Origin: Microbacterium croceum
GTDB lineage: Bacteria > Actinomycetota > Actinomycetes > Actinomycetales > Microbacteriaceae
DNA: 64,000 bases
Direction of reading: 5' to 3'
NCBI RefSeq assembly: GCF_023091245.1
Contig: NZ_JAHWXN010000002.1
Location: forward strand, 248,001 to 312,000
Each line of letters begins with the position of its first letter. Within the stretch, counting starts at the first letter, position 1. The position numbers and the translations under genes were made by a program. The notes beneath the pieces are model-generated. The model did no database searches. It was not told where the DNA came from and worked only from the letters and a program-made list of their open reading frames with translations. This document shows positions 56,735-64,000 of this stretch, one piece after another.

Positions 56735-59700
56735 GCGGGGACTCCTTCGGTGGGGGCGGCGGATGGTCGTCTGGTGCCGCGGACTCCTGCTCGTCGTCGC
56801 CCGGGTGCAGCCGGGAACGCCATCGCACCACGAGTCCGCTCGCGATGAGCAGCAGGAGCGTGAGGGCGACGCCCATCCAGCTGGATCCGACGACACCGCC
56901 GGCAGGAGGTGCGAGGTCCTGCACGTCAGCGGCCGCGAGGTTGAGCAGCTCGTCTTCAGTCAGGTTCGCGTGCTCAGGGTTGGCTGCAGGGTCGACGTAG
57001 CCGTCGGTGGTGCCGGTGCTGGGCGTGAACTCGGAGCAGTCGAGGTCGTTCGGGTCCGTGATCGGGGTGACGTTCGCGGGGAGTCGCAGGCCCTGGTAGA
57101 TCTCCTCCGGGACGAGCATCATGCCCTCGAAGAGCATCGGATTCGTGTCGGTCTTGTCGATCGCGAACGTATGGGTCCCGGCCGTCGCGTCCACGACGCC
57201 GAGGTCCTGGTAGCTGTAGCCGAAGTTCACCGGCACGAGCTCGTCCGGGATCGACTTCTCGAGATCGGCGACGGACAGTGCCGAGGCGTCGACCGCGACC
57301 CGATCCGTCCCGTACACGTCGGCCGTGGGGAACAGCTTCATGTTCTCGCTGGGTGAGCGCAGCTCGAGGGTCTCGTCGTAGTCGAGCGTCGGCGCGGTGA
57401 CATGGAGCACGTTCGCCGTGTTGGCCGTGCGCATCAGCACGCGGTACCTGCCGGATTCGGGAACCTTCACGGGGACGCTGATCTCGGTTGCCCGAGGGAG
57501 ACCGATGAAGGAGCCGCGAAGGGTGCCGAAGACGCCCGGCGTGATCATCCCCGTACGGTTCCACTTCGTGTTCGAGAACAGGAGGAAGGAACGGAACATC
57601 GGCGACAGGTAGTAGTTGGACGCGACGACGTCGGGGTTGAACGCGAACATGCGCTCGTCCGGCCCGGAGATGGCGTCTGGATGGTCCAGCAGCCAGAGGT
57701 TCAGCGCCGAGGTGCCGACGTCGTCCGTGAGGAGCTCCACCGGAGCACCCGGGGTGAGGCTGCCCGGTTCGAAGTACGGGGTGAACTCGAAGTCGTAGCA
57801 GCGACTCAGGTTGCGCCGGTTGAACACGAGATCGAGATAGCTCTGCCAGCTCGAATCCACGAGGAGTGTGACGCGGTCCGGTCGCGGTTGATCGGTGATC
57901 TCGTAGAGGGCGTAGCTGTCGTTCTCGAACCGGAGCGCGACGTCATCCTTCAGGCGCGCGAGGCCCGGCTCCACGAAGCTCTCCACATTCGGCAGGTACT
58001 CCGCCCCGATCCCGCCGTTGGAGTGGATCTTGCGATTCACGACGATGTACTTCACATCGATGTCGCGTGCGACATTGATCCACCAGTCCTGCTGGTAGTA
58101 CAGACCGCGCAGGATGAGGAAGAAGTCGAACTTGTTCTTCACATCCCCCGTGAGCCCGTAGTAGTAGCTCGGCTTGTCGAGGTAGTAGATGAAGAACTTG
58201 TCGATGAACTTGTGGTCGACCCCGTTGGTGTCGGCGACCAGTTTCGCGGTCTCCGTCGGCGGCAGGACGACGGTCTTCCCCTCGGGGAGTTCGTTGAGGG
58301 CGTGCTTGAGCTCCTTCAGATCGCCCAGGGGGAACGGCGAGAGGAAACCTGCCATGTTCCCCGAACCGAACACCGTCCGATACGGATCGTTCGCCCAGAA
58401 CGGCGTGAAGAAGATGGCACCGATGCACGCGGTGGCGAGGAGTTTGAGAAGGAGCGCGCTGCGGGCACGTGCGGTCGCGGCTCCCGCCCGAGCGACGCGG
58501 CGTGGCCGCGGCACTCGGGCCAGGCGCTGCCTGCTCGGGCGCAGCCAACGAGCGCTCACCGCATCGATGAGGTAGGCGAGCGTCAGCGACATGACGAGCG
58601 GCGCCAGCATGAACAGGATGAGTTGGAATCGGTGCGGGAACCGGAGGATCTGCACCACGGTGCCGGCTGCCGTCACGATCAGGTTGCCGATCGCGGAGTG
58701 GCTCTCATTCGCGGTGATCGCGAGGGCCGCGAGCGTCCGATGGAAGGTCGGGAACCACAGCGGTTCGCCGTAGCCGATGGTCGCCCAGAGCGCGAAGCCG
58801 ATCGCGACGTAGATGACGCCGAGCAACTGCCGGTGCGGGCGCGTGCGAAAGAGCCGTCGGCGCACCGGCGGAATCAGGAGCGGGACGAAGAGCAACAGGC
58901 TGTAGAGGGCGTCGGGATAGCGGGGCACCTTGGCCAGGTAGTCGCCGAAGAGGATCTTGTCGGTGATGCCGGCCAGGTCCCAGGACAGCTCGTGCAGCCA
59001 CGACACCGATGCATCCTGGATGAAGTAGAAGTCGCCGGGCACGGTGTCGGAGAGGTTCGACACCCCCGCGAGCGCGACGTACTTCACGAAGAGCGCATAC
59101 GGCACGAGCGTGACCACCGCGTAGATGAGCACAGCGAGAACCACGCGCCCGGTCGTCGTCGCAGACCAGCCTCGGAACCATACCCGCAGTCGGGTCCATC
59201 GCCGTCGTCCGACGAGGACGCGCCGCACGCGTCTCGGGAGCGATCGCAGCCGCGCCGGGCCGCCGAGCCGGATCCAGTGACCGATCTCCCCGATCAGCAG
59301 GGTGACCACCGTGATCGCGAAGAACAGAGTGAACAGGACGAGGTAGTGGATGGCGGGATTCAGCAGGGTCGCCAGACTCGCGATCAGCATGTACCGCTTC
59401 CACGACCGGCCGGCGAAGAGCAGCGCGTAGAGCATCCAGAGCGAGGAGATGGTCATGAGGACCAGGCCGAGGATGAGCGTGTAGAAGTGGGTGATCTTGG
59501 CGTACACCATGATCAGGTAGATGAGCGAGACGGGGAAGAACGTCGCGAGATAGATGGCCTGCGAGGACAGGGACGAGAACACCCGGTCCATGAAGCGGGC
59601 GACAGTGAGGTAGACGGCCCAGAAGAGCGACGGGATCACGAGGAGGATCGCGAACGGAAGGACCGTGTAGTAGCGGAGCCACGTCGTCAGGAACGCGTAT

Positions 59701-60020
59701 CGGACCCGGAACTCGTATCCGTTGACCAGTTGGTTGAACTGTCCGGCCGCTTGATCGAGGAGCTGACTGTGCCAGTTGAAGAACGGCACCAGCTCGTCGC
59801 CCGCGATGACGGCGTCGCCCCGCAGCACGGCGGGGATCGCGAAGAGGACGTCGCGGAAGATGATGAGCGCGGAGATGTAGAAGACCGCCCCGGCGATGAG
59901 CGCGATCGTCCGTGTCGACAGGCCTGCTACTGAGGCAGGGCGCGATAGCTGCTCCGATCGGACGGGCGGTACCTCGAGGGCGCTCTCCGCTGCCTCGGAG
60001 CTACGTCGTCGGAGACGCAT
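56727..60020 (-). CDS. Giant membrane protein, GT-C-like, with carbohydrate-binding-like domain
   Basis: 1097 aa. About eleven helices occupy residues 30-520 (for example '[15 protein letters not shown]', '[14 protein letters not shown]'), then a large extracellular region, with '[19 protein letters not shown]' suggesting a beta-sandwich carbohydrate-binding domain, and a last helix near 1055-1075. This resembles large arabinofuranosyl/mannosyl GT-C enzymes (AftD-like) rather than a flippase. No clear catalytic Asp-Asp/DE pair was located. ATG 60020 overlaps the kinase stop. Function inferred from context. Confidence 0.7.
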   Translation of the reverse strand: MRLRRRSSEAAESALEVPPVRSEQLSRPASVAGLSTRTIALIAGAVFYISALIIFRDVLFAIPAVLRGDAVIAGDELVPFFNWHSQLLDQAAGQFNQLVNGYEFRVRYAFLTTWLRYYTVLPFAILLVIPSLFWAVYLTVARFMDRVFSSLSSQAIYLATFFPVSLIYLIMVYAKITHFYTLILGLVLMTISSLWMLYALLFAGRSWKRYMLIASLATLLNPAIHYLVLFTLFFAITVVTLLIGEIGHWIRLGGPARLRSLPRRVRRVLVGRRRWTRLRVWFRGWSATTTGRVVLAVLIYAVVTLVPYALFVKYVALAGVSNLSDTVPGDFYFIQDASVSWLHELSWDLAGITDKILFGDYLAKVPRYPDALYSLLLFVPLLIPPVRRRLFRTRPHRQLLGVIYVAIGFALWATIGYGEPLWFPTFHRTLAALAITANESHSAIGNLIVTAAGTVVQILRFPHRFQLILFMLAPLVMSLTLAYLIDAVSARWLRPSRQRLARVPRPRRVARAGAATARARSALLLKLLATACIGAIFFTPFWANDPYRTVFGSGNMAGFLSPFPLGDLKELKHALNELPEGKTVVLPPTETAKLVADTNGVDHKFIDKFFIYYLDKPSYYYGLTGDVKNKFDFFLILRGLYYQQDWWINVARDIDVKYIVVNRKIHSNGGIGAEYLPNVESFVEPGLARLKDDVALRFENDSYALYEITDQPRPDRVTLLVDSSWQSYLDLVFNRRNLSRCYDFEFTPYFEPGSLTPGAPVELLTDDVGTSALNLWLLDHPDAISGPDERMFAFNPDVVASNYYLSPMFRSFLLFSNTKWNRTGMITPGVFGTLRGSFIGLPRATEISVPVKVPESGRYRVLMRTANTANVLHVTAPTLDYDETLELRSPSENMKLFPTADVYGTDRVAVDASALSVADLEKSIPDELVPVNFGYSYQDLGVVDATAGTHTFAIDKTDTNPMLFEGMMLVPEEIYQGLRLPANVTPITDPNDLDCSEFTPSTGTTDGYVDPAANPEHANLTEDELLNLAAADVQDLAPPAGGVVGSSWMGVALTLLLLIASGLVVRWRSRLHPGDDEQESAAPDDHPPPPPKESPHE

Positions 60021-62520
60021 GCGTCGTCGATCCGATCGCCTGCACCACGTCGTCGAGCGCATTCCGGACGGCTTCGAGCAGCGCAGGGTCAGGGGCGGAG
60101 TCGTCAGGAGCCTGCTCGACGCGCAGACAGGCCTGGGCGAGTTCGGAGGCACCGAGCGCCAGGCTGCTGCCGCGCATGCGATGGGCGATGAAGCGCAGGT
60201 CTCCGGCGTCTCGGTCCGCGAGCGCGCGATCGAGCATCCGGAGATCATCTGCGCTGCGCAGGACGAAGGCGCGGAGCACCTCCGCCTTCGCCTGCGCACC
60301 CAACTCGTCGAGGGCGCTGAACGCCGTGGCCGGCTCCACAGCGGGTGCGCCACCGTTCGCGTGGGATCTGACCTCCATGCCGAGGAACGCACGGCGCAGA
60401 TCCTCACCGGTGAACGGTTTGGAGATGTACCCGTCCATGCCCGCCGCCGCGCACTCCTCCCGATCGCGCTCCGTCGCTCCGGCGGTCAGCGCGATGATGT
60501 AGGGCTGCGTCACCACTGCCGCGGAGGAGCGGATCCGTCTCGCCGCCTCGAGGCCGTCCATGAGCGGCATGTGGACGTCCATCAGGAGGACGTCGTAGGC
60601 GGCCCTCTCGACGGCTTCGAGGGTCTCAGCTCCGTTGGACACGGTCGATACGCTGTGACCGAGCCGAGTCACCAGGCGAGTGGAGAGAAGCTGAAGGGTC
60701 TTGTTGTCCTCCGCGACCAGCACGCGCAGCACTCGCGGCGATCGGCGCTCCGTCACCCCCCGGGTGCTCACGGCGTCCATCGGCTGCTGATGATCGTCCG
60801 GCGCGACCTCGGGCACGGCGGCGGCCGCCAGTTCGATCTCGAACCAGAACCTCGACCCCACGCCCGGCTCACTCTCCACCTGGACCCGACCTCCCATCAT
60901 GCCGACGAGCGACTGGCATATCGAGAGCCCCAGCCCGGTGCCGCCGTGCACGCGGGTCGTGGATTCGTCGGCCTGTGTGAACGGATCGAACAGCCTGGTG
61001 AGCTGCTCCGCAGGAATGCCGACGCCGGTGTCCGAGACCTCGAATCGGATCCGATCCGGGGTGCGTCCGCGCGCCACTCGCAGTCGCACCTCACCATGTG
61101 CGGTGAATTTCACCGCGTTCCCGAGCAGGTTGATGAGCACCTGGCGAAGACGTGTGGGATCGCCTCGGACCACTGTCGGGCAATCCGGGGCGTAGTCGGC
61201 CACGATCGGGAGCTTCTTGCTCTCGGCGGCGAAGGACAGCACGGTCACGCTGGCGTTGACGAGGCGGGCGAGATCGAAGGAGCGATTCTCCAGTTCGATC
61301 GCACCCGCCTCGATCTTCGAGAAGTCGAGGATGTCCGTGATGAGTTCGAGGAGCAGCGACCCGCTCAATGACGCGTTCTCGACATACTCGCGCTGTGTCT
61401 CATCGAGGTCCGTGTCGAGGAGCAGCTCGTTCATTCCGAGCACGGCGTTGAGGGGGGTGCGGATCTCGTGGCTCATCGTCGCGAGGAAGACGCTCTTGGC
61501 CGAAGCAGCCTCGAGCGCCGCGTCACGCGCCTGGGCGAGACGGACGTTCAGGTCGCGTTCCCGCCGACGCAGGCGCTCCGCATCGGCCACCGAGATCAGC
61601 AGGCGGATGATGCCGACGGCAAGGGCAGCGAGCGCGAAGTACTCGGGGACGTCGACGGCCGCACCCAGTTCGTTGACGATGAGCACTGCGAGAGCGGAGA
61701 ACGAGAACAGGGCGGGCGCGAAGACGATCCCGCGGAAGGGGGTGTCGCGCTTCGGCGGCGGTACGGGAGAGACCCATGAGGCGAGGGCGATGAGCACGGT
61801 CGCCAGCGGCCAGAGGACGTCGACGGGAGCCCCGTACGTGTACGTGCCGGTGGCGAGTGCCTGGTGGAGCGCGACGTTCGACGCCGTCATCAGGAGCGCG
61901 GCCCCCAGCTGGAGCCACCACGCAGGGCTCGGCCGACGGTCGAGCGCCGTGAGGGTGCCGACGAGGACCGCGATGAACAACAGAGGTGCGGCCGGATAGA
62001 CGAGCTCGATCATCTCACCGCCGGTGAGCGTCTCTCCGCGGGTCACTGTGAAGGCCGAGACCACGGCGAGCAGGGCGAGTGCAGCGATGAGGCCGTCGAG
62101 CCAGACCGAGACGGAAGCACGTGCGACGCGAGCTCGGATGATGAGCCCGAGCGCGACGAAGACGCACACGACGAAAACGACGTAGAGCACCTGCGAGGAG
62201 GCCGCGTTCGGCTGACTCTCCCCCGGGCCGACCGCCAGCGATTCGATCGCGTCGCCGACGACGAGGGCGACGAGAGCGAGGCACATGACGCCCCAGGCCA
62301 GACGCTCACGGGGCACGACCACGGCCCTGAGACCGACGAGCACCGCGGCGGCGGCTTCGATCATCAGGTAGTTCGCGGTGAACCACCAGTGCGACGCGGT
62401 GCTCGGAGGCAGGACCCACAAGGACAGCCCGTAGACCGCGATCGCGACGAAGAGCACCAGGAACGCGCCGACGAGCAGCCGTGAGCGCGTCTCGAAGATC
62501 GGTGCACCGCTGTCCCGCAT
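60001..62520 (-). CDS. Hybrid sensor histidine kinase with receiver and Hpt domains
   Basis: 839 aa from ATG 62520: eight to nine membrane helices (residues about 15-310), HisKA with '[19 protein letters not shown]', HATPase ('[14 protein letters not shown]', 'DTGVGIP', 'GTGLGLSI'), a receiver ('VLVAEDNK', '[12 protein letters not shown]', 'SKPF') and a C-terminal Hpt domain with phospho-His in '[13 protein letters not shown]'. All relay residues look intact. An alternative GTG at 62583 would add 21 residues but lies in the palindrome 62579-62594, so I prefer 62520. Confidence 0.93.
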   Translation of the reverse strand: MRDSGAPIFETRSRLLVGAFLVLFVAIAVYGLSLWVLPPSTASHWWFTANYLMIEAAAAVLVGLRAVVVPRERLAWGVMCLALVALVVGDAIESLAVGPGESQPNAASSQVLYVVFVVCVFVALGLIIRARVARASVSVWLDGLIAALALLAVVSAFTVTRGETLTGGEMIELVYPAAPLLFIAVLVGTLTALDRRPSPAWWLQLGAALLMTASNVALHQALATGTYTYGAPVDVLWPLATVLIALASWVSPVPPPKRDTPFRGIVFAPALFSFSALAVLIVNELGAAVDVPEYFALAALAVGIIRLLISVADAERLRRRERDLNVRLAQARDAALEAASAKSVFLATMSHEIRTPLNAVLGMNELLLDTDLDETQREYVENASLSGSLLLELITDILDFSKIEAGAIELENRSFDLARLVNASVTVLSFAAESKKLPIVADYAPDCPTVVRGDPTRLRQVLINLLGNAVKFTAHGEVRLRVARGRTPDRIRFEVSDTGVGIPAEQLTRLFDPFTQADESTTRVHGGTGLGLSICQSLVGMMGGRVQVESEPGVGSRFWFEIELAAAAVPEVAPDDHQQPMDAVSTRGVTERRSPRVLRVLVAEDNKTLQLLSTRLVTRLGHSVSTVSNGAETLEAVERAAYDVLLMDVHMPLMDGLEAARRIRSSAAVVTQPYIIALTAGATERDREECAAAGMDGYISKPFTGEDLRRAFLGMEVRSHANGGAPAVEPATAFSALDELGAQAKAEVLRAFVLRSADDLRMLDRALADRDAGDLRFIAHRMRGSSLALGASELAQACLRVEQAPDDSAPDPALLEAVRNALDDVVQAIGSTTHASPTT

Positions 62521-62578
62521 GACCACCGCCCCCCGACGTCGTCCTCTCGGCGTGGGCCGCAGAAGAGATCCCGCGACT

Positions 62579-62594
62579 TGCACTCAAGAGTGCA
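62579..62594. promoter_or_regulatory. Inverted repeat in divergent polysaccharide promoter region
   Basis: TGCACTCAAGAGTGCA has perfect 7-bp arms around AA. It lies between the divergent kinase operon and the GT4 gene and may be a regulator site. Rest of 62521-62785: nothing else recognised. Confidence 0.45.
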
Positions 62595-62785
62595 GCACCT
62601 CGACGGCCTGGTCAACGCTTCGGACGGAACGTGCGAGCCAGCCTCTTGCCCGACGAGCAGTCCAGCGTATGCTCAGTGCCACACCTCGTGATGGAGCGAG
62701 ACGCGGCGACAGGCCGCATCCCGGCTCCGAGCCGAACAGGGTCGGAGCTCCATGCACGGGCAGCGCAGATCCGGGGGGCGAAGCG

Positions 62786-64000
62786 ATGACGAGCGACGGT
62801 TCGACGATTCCGGCCGACGTGGGAGAGCGGCGCCGTCTGCGGATCGGCGTGATCACCGCCTTCCCGCCGAGTCGCAACAGCCTCAACGAGTTCGGTTACC
62901 ACATGGTGAAGCACTTGTCGCGCCTCGAAGAGGTGGCCGAGGTGATCGTCTACTCGGACCGCACGGACGCCGGTGACCCCGTTCCCATCGACAAGGTGAC
63001 ATTCGTCCCCTCCTGGCGGTTCAATGCGGCGGGGAACCTCGCCTCGCTGCCTCGCGCGATCGCACGGACGAAACCGGATGCCGTCGTGCTGAACCTGCAG
63101 TTCGCCACCTTCGGCGACCGTCGCGTTCCAGGTGCGCTGGGGCTTCTGATACCGGCCGTGCTCCGCGCTCGCCGCACACCGACGCTGCTGATCCTCCACA
63201 ACCTCGCCGACAACGTCGACATGCAGGACGCGGGCTTCGCCGGCTCTGCGGTGACCGCGAAGCTGATGACCTTCGCGGGTCGCGTCCTCACGAGGGCACT
63301 GCTGCGCGCGGATCTGGTCGCCTTGACCATCCCGCGATACGTGGAGTTCCTCCGCGCGAGCTACGGCGCGAAGAACGCGATCCTCGCCCCCCACGGCAGC
63401 TTCGAAGATCTGGCGGTGCCGTCGTTCACAGTACCGCCAGGGCGGCGGTCGATCATGGCATTCGGCAAGTGGGGCACGTACAAGACCGTCGACATGCTCG
63501 TCGCCGCCTACCAGGAACTCCTGCGGCGCGGGTACGACGACATCCGTCTGGTGCTGGCCGGCACCGACAGCCCCAATTCGAGCGGATACATGGCCTCAGC
63601 CCAGGCGCGCTTCGCCGATGTGCCCCATCTCGAGTTCCCCGGCTACATCGCCGAGAGCGAGGTCGGGCCCCTGTTCCTCGCGTCGTCCGTGGTCGCGTTC
63701 CCCTACACCTCGACGACCGGAAGCTCGGGGGTGCTGCATCAGGCCGGCGAGTACGGCCGTGCCGTCGTGCTGCCACGCATCGGCGACCTCGTGGACATCA
63801 TCGAGGAGGAGGGGTTCCGGGGTGTGTATTTCGAACCGGGTGACGCCGTGAGCCTCGCGGATGCCATCGCTGAGGTACTCGATGATCCGGACACGCAGAC
63901 GGCGCTGGGGCGTCGGAACTTCGCGGCGGCGACGGGCATCCCGATGTCCGAGGTCGTGCAGTGGCACGTCGCCCATATCGATCGGCTCCTCGAACGGCAA
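62786..64000 (+). CDS. GT4 glycosyltransferase (partial)
   Basis: 405 codons to the right edge, no stop reached. N-terminal 'IGVITAFPPSRNSLNEFGYH' and the nucleotide-sugar half with 'MAFGKWGTYKTVDMLVAAY' and 'FPYTSTTGSSGVLHQAGEYG' (the last with the E of the EX7E-type motif region) fit a GT-B fold, family 4. It probably extends a surface polysaccharide. CGGGGGG precedes ATG 62786. Divergent from the kinase. Confidence 0.88.
   Translation, partial: MTSDGSTIPADVGERRRLRIGVITAFPPSRNSLNEFGYHMVKHLSRLEEVAEVIVYSDRTDAGDPVPIDKVTFVPSWRFNAAGNLASLPRAIARTKPDAVVLNLQFATFGDRRVPGALGLLIPAVLRARRTPTLLILHNLADNVDMQDAGFAGSAVTAKLMTFAGRVLTRALLRADLVALTIPRYVEFLRASYGAKNAILAPHGSFEDLAVPSFTVPPGRRSIMAFGKWGTYKTVDMLVAAYQELLRRGYDDIRLVLAGTDSPNSSGYMASAQARFADVPHLEFPGYIAESEVGPLFLASSVVAFPYTSTTGSSGVLHQAGEYGRAVVLPRIGDLVDIIEEEGFRGVYFEPGDAVSLADAIAEVLDDPDTQTALGRRNFAAATGIPMSEVVQWHVAHIDRLLERQ

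Overview
The window looks like a chromosomal segment of a high-GC actinobacterium of the family Microbacteriaceae, most likely Microbacterium or a close relative. Supporting signs are the uniformly GC-rich third codon positions, many ATGA/GTGA-coupled genes, an Lsr2 nucleoid protein, a stand-alone CIRCE-controlled groEL2, a bacterial XPB helicase paired with its usual actinobacterial partner, and a complete C50 carotenoid (decaprenoxanthin-type) operon with a divergent MarR regulator. I see no prophage, insertion sequence, CRISPR array or plasmid backbone. The organism assignment is inferred from gene content, not from a marker-gene comparison.

Layout. 1-4.1 kb: a sugar-type ABC uptake system (cut off at the left edge) on the minus strand, facing a LacI regulator and a nucleoside-hydrolase-like enzyme, with a palindromic operator pair between them. 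4.1-8.4 kb: nrdHIEF class Ib ribonucleotide reductase operon with a terminator and tandem NrdR-box-like sites. 8.7-14.7 kb: two plus-strand runs (MFS/PfkB kinase/hydrolase/acyl-CoA dehydrogenase; Lrp regulator/aminotransferase). 14.7-16.3 kb: HNH and GIY-YIG nuclease genes beside tRNA-Ala(CGC). 16.3-20.2 kb: a block also found in mycobacteria (membrane protein, RimJ-like acetyltransferase, galU, 5-FTHF cyclo-ligase, FmdB, mscL). 20.2-24.9 kb: a 1239-aa helicase-like protein with a broken Walker A and a nuclease-like tail, and an Ogt-like protein without its active-site cysteine. 24.9-26.7 kb: GAF-LuxR regulator, a guanidine exporter under a guanidine-III riboswitch, and lsr2. 26.7-35.4 kb: MarR regulator, idi-crtE-crtB-crtI-crtYe-crtYf-crtEb and an MMPL transporter.

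35.5-42 kb: a FadR-type GntR regulator, leuA behind a leucine-codon leader peptide and attenuator hairpin, tRNA-Arg(CCT), an HNH gene, a probable 30-aa microprotein gene, an M23 peptidase behind a long structured leader resembling a ydaO (c-di-AMP) riboswitch, an IdeR/DtxR regulator with an iron-box-like site, and serC. 42-49.7 kb: DUF3027 and a long cold-shock protein, the XPB helicase pair, a two-component system and a WXG100 protein. 49.8-55.4 kb: groEL2 and a mycobacteria-like tail (LytR_C, DUF3263), DUF2332, msrB, nitroreductase-like protein, and a DMT-type transporter. 55.5-64 kb: a probable cell-surface polysaccharide locus: a hybrid histidine kinase, a giant GT-C-like membrane protein and a polysaccharide pyruvyl transferase in one overlapping operon, facing a GT4 glycosyltransferase that runs off the right edge.

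The most notable items are RNA or peptide regulatory elements (guanidine-III, leu attenuator, c-di-AMP-like leader, microprotein) and two DNA-transaction proteins that lack their textbook catalytic residue. None is a clear new multi-gene system. The polysaccharide locus and the degenerate helicase-nuclease are the best places to look for undescribed biology.
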